56,817 nucleotides of DNA from Gammaproteobacteria bacterium (GTDB lineage Bacteria > Pseudomonadota > Gammaproteobacteria > DRLM01). Positions 16,196-24,699 of this stretch are shown piece after piece. The stretch's first letter is position 1. Each line of letters begins with the position of its first letter. The stretch covers positions 1 to 56,817 of the forward strand of contig JAHFRV010000016.1 in assembly GCA_023266095.1 (NCBI GenBank), written 5' to 3'. A program made the position numbers and the translations under genes. Below the pieces are notes generated by a model. That model was not told the DNA's origin, did no database searches, and was given only the letters and a program-made list of their open reading frames with translations.

Positions 16196-17779
16196 ATGCC
16201 CGTCACCTTAACCTATCCCGGTGTCTATATCGAAGAAGTGCCCAGCGGGGTACGCACCATCACCGGCGTGGCCACCTCCATCACGGCCTTCATCGGCCGG
16301 AGTTTGCGCGGACCGGCCAACGAGCCGGTGCGCGTGCAGAGCTTCGGCGAGTTCGAGCGCGTTTTCGGCGGGCTGTGGCGCGACAGCAGCTTGAGTTACG
16401 CGGTGCAGCAATTCTTTCAAAACGGCGGCACTGATGCCTTGATCGTACGGGTGCATAACGGCGCGGCCGCAGCCACGCTCACGCTCGCGGCGGGTTTCAA
16501 TCTGGTCGCGGCCAATCCCGGCAAGTGGGGCGAAAAGCTGCGGGTGCGCATCGATCACAATACGCGGCCACCGCTCGCCACCGATCCGGTCAACAGCCTG
16601 TTCAATCTCGCGGTGCGCGACACGGGCACCGGCGTCACCGAGCGTTTTCTTAACCTTTCCACCGATCCCAATAACGCGCGCTTCGTCACCCGGGTATTGG
16701 AGCAGGAATCGCAGCTGGTGCGCATCGTCACCCCGCCGGGCACGGTGCCGGCGCTGCGTCCCGTCGCCCACGGCAATCCGCCCGCCGGCGCCGATCCCCT
16801 GCTCGACAATGCCTCATCGACCGCCTTCACCGCCACCGGCAACGAAGGCGCGGCGATTACCGACAATCAGATTTCGCTCGCCGCACTGGAAGCGCCGAAG
16901 CAAGGCATCTGGGCACTGGAAAAGGCCGACCTGTTCAATCTGCTCTGCATCCCGCCGCTGACCCGCGACGTCGGCGGCGACGTCAATTCGCAGACCCGCA
17001 GCGCCGCCGCGCAATATTGCCGGCAACGCCGCGCGATGTACGTGGTCGATCCGCTCAGCACCTGGAATCTGCACTCCGATATCACCGGTGTCGCGGGTCT
17101 CGATAGCGTAGCCTGGGGTCTGGCGCGCAGCGAAAACGCTGCGCTGTATTTCCCGCGCCTGCGCCTGCCCGATCCTCTTCAGGAAAATCGCCTCGCCGAC
17201 TTCGCGCCTTGCGGCGCGGTGGCCGGCGTGATGGCGCGCACCGACGGTCAACGCGGCGTGTGGAAGGCGCCGGCCGGCAACGATGCAGTGTTGAATGGCG
17301 TGGTCGAACTCACCACCAAACTCACCGACGGCGAAAACGGCCAGCTCAATCCGCTGGCGGTGAACTGCCTACGCAGCTTTCCGGTGATCGGCCGGGTAGT
17401 GTGGGGCGCGCGCACTTTGCGCGGCGCCGACCAGCTCGCCTCGGAATGGAAGTATCTGCCGGTACGGCGTCTCGCGCTGTTTCTCGAAGAGAGTCTGTTC
17501 CGCGGCACACAGTGGGTGGTGTTCGAACCCAACGATGAACCCTTGTGGGCGCAGATCCGTCTCAACCTCGGCGCCTTCATGCAGGGCCTGTTCCGTCAGG
17601 GCGCGTTTCAAGGCAGCAGTCCGCGCGACGCCTACTTCGTCAAATGCGACAAAGAGACCACCACGCAGAACGACATCAACTCGGGCGTGGTCAACATCGT
17701 GGTCGGCTTCGCGCCGCTCAAACCCGCCGAGTTCGTGGTGATCAAGATCCAACAGATCGCCGGGCAGATCCAGACGTGA
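16196..17779 (+). CDS. eCIS contractile tail sheath protein
   Basis: The 527-residue protein shows the tail-sheath signature at both ends. The start is TYPGVYIEEVPSGVRTITGV and TSITAFIGRSLRGP. The end has LWAQIRLNLGAFMQGLFRQGAF, a CDKETTTQNDIN segment and VNIVVGFAPLKPAEFVVIKI. This is the Afp2-4/Pvc2-4 and T4 gp18 family; contraction of the sheath drives the inner tube outwards. Only one sheath gene is present, unlike the three in PVC and Afp, so this system resembles the simpler single-sheath eCIS. The ribosome site AAGGAGAG precedes the ATG. A 330-base repeat-rich gap separates it from the tube gene. Confidence 0.95.
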   Translation: MPVTLTYPGVYIEEVPSGVRTITGVATSITAFIGRSLRGPANEPVRVQSFGEFERVFGGLWRDSSLSYAVQQFFQNGGTDALIVRVHNGAAAATLTLAAGFNLVAANPGKWGEKLRVRIDHNTRPPLATDPVNSLFNLAVRDTGTGVTERFLNLSTDPNNARFVTRVLEQESQLVRIVTPPGTVPALRPVAHGNPPAGADPLLDNASSTAFTATGNEGAAITDNQISLAALEAPKQGIWALEKADLFNLLCIPPLTRDVGGDVNSQTRSAAAQYCRQRRAMYVVDPLSTWNLHSDITGVAGLDSVAWGLARSENAALYFPRLRLPDPLQENRLADFAPCGAVAGVMARTDGQRGVWKAPAGNDAVLNGVVELTTKLTDGENGQLNPLAVNCLRSFPVIGRVVWGARTLRGADQLASEWKYLPVRRLALFLEESLFRGTQWVVFEPNDEPLWAQIRLNLGAFMQGLFRQGAFQGSSPRDAYFVKCDKETTTQNDINSGVVNIVVGFAPLKPAEFVVIKIQQIAGQIQT

Positions 17780-17807
17780 TAACGATGCGTGTGCGGTTTA
17801 ATTACCC

Positions 17808-18058
17808 ACCCTCTCCCCTGCCCCTCTCCCATCGAGGGAGAGGGGAAAGAGAAGACACCTCTCGTTCACGCTCCCTCTCATCAAGGGAGAAGAGAGACAG
17901 ACACGCCTCGTTCACGCCTCTTCTCATCAAGGGAGAGAGAAACAGACACATCTCGCTCACGTTCCCTCTCATCAAGAGAGAAGAGAGACAGACACATCTC
18001 GTTCACGTTGCTTTACTACGTCCCCTCTCCCCTTGCGGGAGAGGGACAGGGAGAGGGG
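17808..18058. repeat. Repeat block between sheath and tube genes: two inverted-repeat elements around a ~46-base tandem array
   Basis: At each end is a copy of a G/C-rich inverted repeat (17808-17845 and 18022-18058; core CCCCTCTCCCCTTGCGGGAG in the second). Between them, a unit beginning CTCGTTCACG recurs at 17861, 17907, 17952 and 17998, i.e. about every 46 bases, each unit containing CCTCTCATCAAGGGAGA, itself a small hairpin. No gene is visible in the 330-base gap. Stem-loops here could uncouple or stabilise the sheath and tube messages. Confidence 0.85.
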
Positions 18059-18109
18059 TATCGATCGACACACCCCGCCCCGCACCGCCTTTGAAACAAG
18101 GAGAAGTCC

Positions 18110-18634
18110 ATGGCTCAATTCACGGTTAATGCACAACGTTTCGATCCGTACAAAAACTTCAAATTCCGCGTCAAATGGGACGGCCGCTACGTGGCGGGGG
18201 TCTCCAAAGTCAGCGCCTTGAAACGCAGCACCGAAGTCGTCGAACACCGCGAGGGCGGCGACCCGTCCAGCGGACGCAAATCACCGGGCCGCACCAAATA
18301 CGAGGCGATCACCCTCGAACGCGGCGTCACCCACGACACCGAATTCGAGAAGTGGGCCAATAAGGTGTGGAACTACGGCTCGGGCCTCGGCAGCGAGGTC
18401 TCGCTCAAGGACTTCCGCAAGGACCTCATCGTCGAGGTCTACAATGAGGCCGGCCAGCTGGCGATGGCGTACAAGGTCTATCGCTGCTGGGTCTCGGAGT
18501 TTCAGGCCCTGCCCGACCTCGACGCCAACGCCAACGCCGTGGCGATTCAACACATCAAACTGGAAAACGAGGGCTGGGAACGCGATTACGACGTGACCGA
18601 ACCTAGCGAACCCAGCTTCACCGAGCCGGCGTAA
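18110..18634 (+). CDS. eCIS inner tube protein (gp19/Hcp-like)
   Basis: The 174-residue protein MAQFTVNAQRFDPYKNFKFR is of the phage T4 gp19/Afp1/Pvc1 tube family. Supporting motifs are VAGVSKVSALKRSTEVVEHR, GRTKYEAITLERGVTHDTEF and the C-terminal AVAIQHIKLENEGWERD. It stacks in hexameric rings inside the sheath. A good AAGGAGA site precedes the start. Length matches the family (about 140-175). Confidence 0.95.
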   Translation: MAQFTVNAQRFDPYKNFKFRVKWDGRYVAGVSKVSALKRSTEVVEHREGGDPSSGRKSPGRTKYEAITLERGVTHDTEFEKWANKVWNYGSGLGSEVSLKDFRKDLIVEVYNEAGQLAMAYKVYRCWVSEFQALPDLDANANAVAIQHIKLENEGWERDYDVTEPSEPSFTEPA

Positions 18635-18639
18635 GTTGC

Positions 18640-19368
18640 ATGCGCACCCTCGCCGCCAGTGACATCCTTCACCTCTGGGAGACCGCGCAGCGCCAGCATC
18701 CCGTCGATCAGGCGCTGGCCTTGCTGGCGGCGGCGGAGCCGGGATGCTCACGCGACGAATTGGCCGCCTTGCCCCTGGGGCTACGCAATCAACGTCTGCT
18801 CGCCTTGCGCCGCTTGAGTTTCGGCGACCAGTTGGGCGGCCGCAGCGTGTGTCCGCAATGTAACGAAACGGTGGAGTTCGAGCTCTCTTGCAGTTCGCTG
18901 CAATCACTGCCCGACGCCATGTCTGAACACACATTCGAAATAAACGATTATGCCCTGCGTGTGCGTCCGCTCAACAGCTTTGATCTCGCCGCCGCCGCGG
19001 CGAGCGCTGATCTCACCGAGGCCCGGCGTTTATTGATGCAGCGTTGCGTGATCGAGATACGGTATGGTGATGCGGTAATCGATACCCAGGCGCTGCCGTC
19101 TACCCTGAGTGATGCGATCGCCGAGGCGGCGCTCGCCGCCGATCCAGAGGCCGAATTGCTGCTGGAGCTCAACTGTCCCGGCTGCGCGCACCGCTGGCAG
19201 TCGCTATTGGATATCGTGCACATCCTCTGGAGCGAGGTGGCCGCACGCGCGCAGCGCCTGCTGCTGGAAGTCCATTTGCTGGCGCGCGCCTACGGCTGGC
19301 ACGAGGCCGATATCCTGGCGATGAGCCCCGCGCGGCGCGCCATTTATTTACAAATGGTGACGCCATGA
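18640..19368 (+). CDS. T4 gp26-like baseplate hub assembly protein with zinc ribbon
   Basis: The 242-residue protein resembles the T4-type baseplate hub assembly chaperone found between tube and ATPase genes in eCIS loci. Two cysteine pairs (C71-x2-C74 in VCPQCN and C179-x2-C182 in NCPGCA) should bind one zinc as a split ribbon. The LRVRPLNSFDLAAAA stretch and the helical C-terminus (AYGWHEADILAMSPARRAIY) match the family. It begins five bases after the tube stop codon and overlaps the next gene by four bases. Confidence 0.8.
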   Translation: MRTLAASDILHLWETAQRQHPVDQALALLAAAEPGCSRDELAALPLGLRNQRLLALRRLSFGDQLGGRSVCPQCNETVEFELSCSSLQSLPDAMSEHTFEINDYALRVRPLNSFDLAAAAASADLTEARRLLMQRCVIEIRYGDAVIDTQALPSTLSDAIAEAALAADPEAELLLELNCPGCAHRWQSLLDIVHILWSEVAARAQRLLLEVHLLARAYGWHEADILAMSPARRAIYLQMVTP

Positions 19369-20153
19369 GCGACTTCCTCACTCGCCTTGCGCAACGTAGT
19401 TTAGGTGAGGCCGCGTTGATCTCGCCACGGTTGCCCAGCCTGTTCGCGCCCTTTGAGCAAGAAGGTGCCCTGGGCGGCGTAGCGGATTTCATTTCACACA
19501 ATACGTCTGAGATACATGGCGCTAGCTTCCTCTCTCCCCAATCGGCTACATCCCCCTCGCCACATGTTCCCCGCCAAGAGAAAACGGCAGTGGAAGCGGA
19601 CGATGCTGCGCGTTCCTCACTCGCCGCCGCGGCAGTAGGCGATAAAACTGCTTCGCATAACAACTTAGGTGTTGCGCGGAGGAAAAGTGACGACACGGCT
19701 ATTTCCCTTGTTGCCCATAGGTCGGGCCACCCTCTCCCCAATCCCCATTCCATCCCGGGAGATGAGCTTTTTTTGCCAAGCCACGCACAAGACGGCGTGA
19801 CAGTGAACAATACAGGTTTTGCGGCGGATCAACCGAAATACGCGCCGACGTCTTCATTCCCCTCTTCCCTCGCAGGAGAGGGGCTGGATGAGAGAGGGCG
19901 GTCGTTCACCGCGCAGTCGCCCTTGGTGTCCGCACATAAAATAAAATCCAGCGAGGCACACTCGTTATCTGCGGTTGCCGTCGAGCTATCCGATCAACAG
20001 CGCCCGGCCGCGCCGACGATACATATCAGCATCGGCCGCGTCGAAGTGCGGGCGAACATCGCGTCTCCGCCGCCAGCGCCGAGGCCACAGGCGGAACACA
20101 AACCGTCACAGTCACTCGCCGATTACCTCAAACGCGGCGGAGGCAAGCCGTGA
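19365..20153 (+). CDS. eCIS accessory protein with disordered, repeat-derived middle
   Basis: A 262-residue protein. Only the ends look conserved: SDFLTRLAQRSLGEAALISP at the start and IHISIGRVEVRANIA plus KPSQSLADYLKRGGGKP at the end. I recall small proteins with that ending from other eCIS loci. The middle is low-complexity, with segments such as SSLAGEGLDERGR and HPLPNPHSIPG that are translations of the same G/C-rich inverted repeat found between other genes here (clearest at 19859-19898). So the reading frame has probably absorbed repeat copies. Function unknown. It overlaps both neighbours by four bases. Confidence 0.7.
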   Translation: MSDFLTRLAQRSLGEAALISPRLPSLFAPFEQEGALGGVADFISHNTSEIHGASFLSPQSATSPSPHVPRQEKTAVEADDAARSSLAAAAVGDKTASHNNLGVARRKSDDTAISLVAHRSGHPLPNPHSIPGDELFLPSHAQDGVTVNNTGFAADQPKYAPTSSFPSSLAGEGLDERGRSFTAQSPLVSAHKIKSSEAHSLSAVAVELSDQQRPAAPTIHISIGRVEVRANIASPPPAPRPQAEHKPSQSLADYLKRGGGKP

Positions 20154-20248
20154 ACGGCGTGACTATCACCTTCGCCGCCGCGACTAAGCACATGCAAAAG
20201 TTCCACGGCCTTGCGGATGTCTTGACCCATGAGGGAGACCGGCCATGA
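20150..20248 (+). CDS. 32-residue micro-ORF bridging two eCIS genes
   Basis: A GTG at 20150 overlaps the stop of the upstream gene (GTGA) and the frame ends in a TGA at 20246-20248 that overlaps the next ATG (ATGA). The product begins (V)NGVTITFAAATKHMQKFHGL. It may be a real small protein or only a translational bridge to the DUF4255 gene. No family is recognised. Confidence 0.4.
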   Translation: MNGVTITFAAATKHMQKFHGLADVLTHEGDRP

Positions 20249-21564
20249 GCAGTCCGCTCGCCCTCGCCGCCGTCACCGCCGTGTTGCGCGACCTGCTCAA
20301 CAACGGCCTCATCGATCACAATATCACCGGCGCGCTCGGCAATAACGTCACGGTCACCGCCGTGCCGCCGGACACCATCGCCATCGATAACACCAACGCC
20401 CGTACCCAGCTCAATCTGTTTCTGTACCAGGTCACGCCCAATGCCGGCTGGCGCAACGTCGGTCTGCCGTCGCGCGATGAACGCGGCACACGGCTCAGCA
20501 ATCCGCCGCTGGCCTTGGATCTGCACTATCTTCTTACCGCCTACGGCGCGGCGGAGTTGCACAGCGAAATATTATTGGGCTACGCCATGCATTTGCTGCA
20601 CGAGACGCCGGTGCTGGATCGTCAGGCGATACGTACCGCGCTCAGCGGCGGCACGATCGACAGCTCCATCCTGCCGCCGGCCTTTCAGGCCCTCGCCGCC
20701 GCCGATCTCGCCGATCAGGTCGAACAGATCAAGATCACACCGGAGACGCTGAGCACCGAAGAAATGTCGAAACTCTGGTCGGCGATCCAGGGCCATTATC
20801 GTCCCACCGCCGCCTACCACCTCTCGGTGGTGTTGATCGAATCGCGCCGCGCGACCCGCAACGCCCTGCCGGTGTTGACGCGCGGCGAACGCGATCTCGC
20901 GACCGGCCGCGAGCGCGGCGTGATGGCGGTGGGAGGTTTGATCCCGCCCTACCCGATGCTTACCGCCATCGCCTTGCCTCATAAGCAAATCGCCGCGCAA
21001 CAGGGCGATCTCATCACCCTGCAAGGTCACAATCTCGAAGGCAGTAATGTCCGCGTGCGTTTCGAACACCCGCGCCTCGTCAATCCCATCGAGCTCAACC
21101 TCGGCCTCAACGCCAATGGCGAGAACATCGCGCTGACCCTGCCCAATGACGCCGCGGCTCATCTCGCCTGGCCGCCCGGCGTGTGGAACGTCACGCTGAT
21201 ACTGCAACGCCCCGGTGAAACACAGGATCGCAGCAGCAATAGCCTGCCGCTGCTGTTGGCGCCGCGTCTCGATATGGCCGGCTCCGGCGCAGTGCGTGAC
21301 GCCGGTTCCGGCGCCGTGACGATCACACTGGCCTTCACGCCGCAAGTGCGGCCGGGACAAACCGTGAGCCTCAATGCCGGCGGCCACGAAGCGCCGGGCG
21401 ATATCACTGCGCAAACCGGCAGTCTCAACTTGGTATTTCCCGTCCTCGCCGCCGGTCCGCAGTGGCTGCGGCTGCGCGTCGACGGCGCGGACAGTCTGTT
21501 GGTGAACCGTGAGCTCACACCGCCGCAATTCGATCTCACTCAAAGGATGACCATCCCCGCATGA
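20245..21564 (+). CDS. DUF4255 (Pvc16-type) eCIS cap / tail-terminator protein
   Basis: The 439-residue protein has the DUF4255/Pvc16 N-terminal domain (residues ~5-195): LAAVTAVLRDLLNNGL, RTQLNLFLYQVTPNAGWRNV, PLALDLHYLLTAYG and YRPTAAYHLSVVLIES. Pvc16/Afp16 caps the tube and ends sheath polymerisation. The C-terminal ~220 residues are longer than usual and look like one or two Ig/IPT-type domains (GDLITLQGHNLEGSNVRVRF). It overlaps the ATPase gene by four bases. Confidence 0.9.
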   Translation: MSSPLALAAVTAVLRDLLNNGLIDHNITGALGNNVTVTAVPPDTIAIDNTNARTQLNLFLYQVTPNAGWRNVGLPSRDERGTRLSNPPLALDLHYLLTAYGAAELHSEILLGYAMHLLHETPVLDRQAIRTALSGGTIDSSILPPAFQALAAADLADQVEQIKITPETLSTEEMSKLWSAIQGHYRPTAAYHLSVVLIESRRATRNALPVLTRGERDLATGRERGVMAVGGLIPPYPMLTAIALPHKQIAAQQGDLITLQGHNLEGSNVRVRFEHPRLVNPIELNLGLNANGENIALTLPNDAAAHLAWPPGVWNVTLILQRPGETQDRSSNSLPLLLAPRLDMAGSGAVRDAGSGAVTITLAFTPQVRPGQTVSLNAGGHEAPGDITAQTGSLNLVFPVLAAGPQWLRLRVDGADSLLVNRELTPPQFDLTQRMTIPA

Positions 21565-23462
21565 ACGCACCGAGCAATCACCAATGGATAGAAACCAACC
21601 GCCAGGCCTTGAGCGGCGAACTCGCCTGGCTGCGGCAATTGCTGGAGAGTGCCGCCCATGGCGATCCGCTACCCGACCCCGCGCCCGCCGCCACCGTCAC
21701 GCTCAATTTCCTGTGTGAACAACTGACCCTCTCCGACTTCGAACGCCGCCTGGTTCTGCTCTGCGCCGGCGTGGAACTGGAACCGGATCTGGCCCACCTC
21801 TGCGCTTCGGCGCAAGGCGATACCCGTTACGAATATCCCAGTTTCGGCCTGGCGTTGACGGTATTGCCCGGCGCGCATTGGAGCGCGCTCTCGCCGCAGG
21901 CGCCGCTGCGCCACTGGCATATCTTGCAACTCGCCGAACCTAACCACCTCACCACGGCACGCCTCACCCTCGACGAACGCATCTTGCATTTTCTGCTGGG
22001 AGTCGGCGCGCTGGATAGGCGGCTGGCCGGGCTGGTACGGCCACTCGACGCGACATCACCCCTGCCGGCATCGCAACAACAACAGGCGGAACGTCTCAGT
22101 CTAGGTTGGACCGACGCCGGCACCGCGCTGCCGCTGATAAGCCTGCGCGGGACGGATCCGGCCGGCGCTCGCGCCGTGGCCGCCCAGGCCTGTACCCTGC
22201 TGGCACTACGTCCGTGGATCTTGCGCGCGGACGATATTCCGCCCGTGCCGGAGGAACGCAATCTGATCGCCCGGCTGTTGACCCGCGAGTGCCTGCTGGC
22301 CCGGGCCGCGCTGATCATCGAGGCGGAGGGAAATCCGCCGCCCTTCTTCGCTGCCTTTCTCGATCAACTGGCCGGACCGGCCATTATCCTCGGCGCCGCG
22401 CCGCCGGCCCTGCAGCGCCCTTACCTCAGTTTGGAGATCAACAAACCGCGGGTCGATGAACAACGCGGCTTGTGGCGCGACGCATTGGGCGAGATCGCCA
22501 TCGACGACGCCGAACTGGCGCGCCTCACCGCCCATTTCGATTTTTCCGCCGCCGATATCACCGCGGCGGCGGTGGAGCTGCGGCTAGCCGACCCCGCCGC
22601 CGGCGCAATCGAACCCCGCTTGTGGCGGACCTGTCGCCACCGCACCCGCGGACCGCTCGACAATCTCGCGCAACGCATCGCACCGCGGGCCAGTTGGGAC
22701 GATCTGGTCTTGCCGGGCGGACAACTCGCCGTCCTACATGACATCAGCCGCCAGGTGCGCCATCGCGCCACGGTCTACGAACAATGGGGTTTCGCCGCCA
22801 AGGGCGCGCGCGGCCTCGGCATCAGCGCCTTGTTCGCCGGCGAGAGCGGTACCGGCAAAACCCTCGCCGCCGAAGTCATCGCCGCCGATCTCGGCCTCGA
22901 TCTCTATCGCATCGACCTCGCCGCGGTGGTGAATAAATACATCGGCGAGACCGAAAAAAATCTGGAACGGCTGTTCAGCGCCGCCGAAGCCAGCGGCGCG
23001 GTGCTGCTGTTCGACGAGGCCGACGCCCTGTTCGGCAAACGCAGCGACGTCAAGGACAGCCACGACCGCTACGCCAACATCGAGTTGGCCTATCTGCTGC
23101 AACGCATGGAGACTTATCGCGGCCTCTCCATCCTCACCACCAATTTAAAGTCGCTGCTCGACACCGCCTTTCTGCGGCGCATCCGCTTCGTGGTGCAGTT
23201 CCCCTTTCCCGACCTGGCGCAACGCGCCGAGATCTGGCGGCGGATATTTCCCGAACCGCTGCCGCGCCATGCGCTCAAAATCGAGCAGCTCGCGCGGCTG
23301 CATATGGCGGGCGGCAATATCCGCAATATCGCCATGAACGCCGCCTTCCTCGCCGCCGACGACGACGGCCGGCTCGGCATGGCGCATCTCGCCCGTGCCG
23401 CGCGCATGGAATACGCCAAGCTGGAAAAACCGCTGAGTGAGGCGGAGATCGGGGGTTGGTAG
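21561..23462 (+). CDS. AAA+ ATPase of the eCIS (Pvc15/Afp15 type)
   Basis: The 633-residue protein has a ~370-residue N-terminal region and one C-terminal AAA+ module. Walker A is GESGTGKT (427-434), Walker B is VLLFDEAD (481-488), and LRRIRFVVQFPFPD (538-551) includes the arginine-finger region. Afp15/Pvc15-like ATPases are needed for particle assembly and are thought to load or thread cargo. Placement directly after the DUF4255 cap gene and before the putative cargo genes is the standard eCIS arrangement. Confidence 0.93.
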   Translation: MNAPSNHQWIETNRQALSGELAWLRQLLESAAHGDPLPDPAPAATVTLNFLCEQLTLSDFERRLVLLCAGVELEPDLAHLCASAQGDTRYEYPSFGLALTVLPGAHWSALSPQAPLRHWHILQLAEPNHLTTARLTLDERILHFLLGVGALDRRLAGLVRPLDATSPLPASQQQQAERLSLGWTDAGTALPLISLRGTDPAGARAVAAQACTLLALRPWILRADDIPPVPEERNLIARLLTRECLLARAALIIEAEGNPPPFFAAFLDQLAGPAIILGAAPPALQRPYLSLEINKPRVDEQRGLWRDALGEIAIDDAELARLTAHFDFSAADITAAAVELRLADPAAGAIEPRLWRTCRHRTRGPLDNLAQRIAPRASWDDLVLPGGQLAVLHDISRQVRHRATVYEQWGFAAKGARGLGISALFAGESGTGKTLAAEVIAADLGLDLYRIDLAAVVNKYIGETEKNLERLFSAAEASGAVLLFDEADALFGKRSDVKDSHDRYANIELAYLLQRMETYRGLSILTTNLKSLLDTAFLRRIRFVVQFPFPDLAQRAEIWRRIFPEPLPRHALKIEQLARLHMAGGNIRNIAMNAAFLAADDDGRLGMAHLARAARMEYAKLEKPLSEAEIGGW

Positions 23463-23536
23463 TGAACCGAAGATCATCTCGAAGTGCGAGCCGGGCGAGA
23501 GACGATAAAAATTCCTAAAACGCTAAGGAGATCACG

Positions 23537-24391
23537 ATGAAAACGATACATGGTTTAGGTATGGGCTGGCAGCACGATCTGCCGGATATCCGCGATTACA
23601 CACCCGAGTCGGAAGCAGTCGAGAAAGTGCTGAGCCGATCCGTGCCGCTCAAAAAGGCCCGCAAGGCCACGCCGGCGGCCGTCGATCTGCGCCCCTGGTG
23701 TTCACCGATCGAGGATCAGGGCAGTCTCGGTTCCTGCACCGCCCACGCGGCGGTGGGCATGATGGAATACTACGAGCGGCGCGCCTTCGGTAAACATTTG
23801 GACGCCTCGCGTCTGTTCCTCTACAAGGTCACGCGCAATCTGATGGGCGTCAAAGGCGACGACGGCGCCTACCTGCGCGACACCATGAAGGCCATGGTGC
23901 TGTTCGGCGTGCCTCCGGAGAAATACTGGCCTTATTACACCACCAAGTTCAACGACGAGCCCACCGCTTTCTGCTATTCCTTCGCCCAGAGTTATCTGGC
24001 GGTGCAGTATTACCGTCTCGATCCGCCGGGTACCACGCCGGCCAAGGCGCTAAGTGAAATCAAACGTTATCTCGCCGCTGAACTGCCGGCCATGTTCGGC
24101 TTCTCGGTCTACAGTTCCATTCCGCCGCTGGGTGACGGCAAGGGCGAGATTCCGTTCCCCGCTCAAGGCGACACGCTGGAAGGCGGCCACGCCGTGCTCG
24201 CCGTAGGCTACGACGACAAGAAAAAGATCGGTAACGACAAGGGCGCGTTATTGATCCGCAACTCCTGGAGCAAGGGTTGGGGCGACCAAGGTTACGGCTG
24301 GCTGCCCTACCGCTATGTCGAGGCGGGATTGGCCGACGATTTCTGGTCGATGGTCAAACAAAAATACGTGGACACGGACTTGTTCAAATGA
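23537..24391 (+). CDS. Papain-like (C1 family) cysteine protease in the eCIS cargo region
   Basis: A 284-residue protein. The catalytic set of C1 peptidases is complete: oxyanion Gln61 and nucleophile Cys67 in EDQGSLGSCTAHA, His218 in GGHAVLAVGYD, and Asn242 in LIRNSWSKGWGDQGYGWLPY. There is no signal peptide and only a short N-terminal extension (GMGWQHDLPDIRDYTPES), as in other bacterial C1A-like enzymes. A good AAGGAGA site lies upstream. It sits between the ATPase and the DUF4157 gene, where eCIS loci carry cargo. It could be a toxin delivered by the particle or a processing protease. Confidence 0.9.
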   Translation: MKTIHGLGMGWQHDLPDIRDYTPESEAVEKVLSRSVPLKKARKATPAAVDLRPWCSPIEDQGSLGSCTAHAAVGMMEYYERRAFGKHLDASRLFLYKVTRNLMGVKGDDGAYLRDTMKAMVLFGVPPEKYWPYYTTKFNDEPTAFCYSFAQSYLAVQYYRLDPPGTTPAKALSEIKRYLAAELPAMFGFSVYSSIPPLGDGKGEIPFPAQGDTLEGGHAVLAVGYDDKKKIGNDKGALLIRNSWSKGWGDQGYGWLPYRYVEAGLADDFWSMVKQKYVDTDLFK

Positions 24392-24699
24392 ACGGAAAAA
24401 CACCGTCTCCGGCCATACACCTGCACATCGAGCACTTGGTGCTGGACGGCATGGCGCACATCGATCCGGCGACCTTGACCGCCGCGTTGCAAGAGGCGCT
24501 CAGCCGGGAATTGAGTACGACGCAACTACTGCGCACCGCCGTCCTGCCTGTGGCCCGCGCCACGGTCACGCTTCCGGCCGCTTGCGGCACGCCTCACTTG
24601 GCCGGCACGGTCGCGCAGGCCATTGCCGGGGTCGTCGCTAACGGCGATACGTCGGCATCGCCTGGATACGCTGCTGGGCGAAGGGATCATCATGGCTAA
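24388..24699 (+). CDS. Small eCIS protein preceding the DUF4157 gene, unknown
   Basis: A 103-residue protein from the ATG at 24388, whose ATGA overlaps the protease stop. It starts MNGKTPSPAIHLHIEHLVLDGMAHIDPATLTAALQ in sense (beta strand then helix), with a helix ending LSRELSTTQLL. Short proteins with an I-L-I-E-LVLDG strand next to DUF4157 genes are something I recall from other eCIS loci. The stop overlaps the next start by eight bases. Possibly an adaptor or chaperone for the cargo; function not known. Confidence 0.7.
   Translation: MNGKTPSPAIHLHIEHLVLDGMAHIDPATLTAALQEALSRELSTTQLLRTAVLPVARATVTLPAACGTPHLAGTVAQAIAGVVANGDTSASPGYAAGRRDHHG

Noticed and set aside
17861-18010. CRISPR array
   Set aside because: The ~46-base units are contiguous and diverge throughout; there are no unique spacers and no cas genes.
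17789-18094. 101-codon frame between sheath and tube
   Set aside because: It is translation of the tandem array and inverted repeats, Ser/Arg rich, with no ribosome site.
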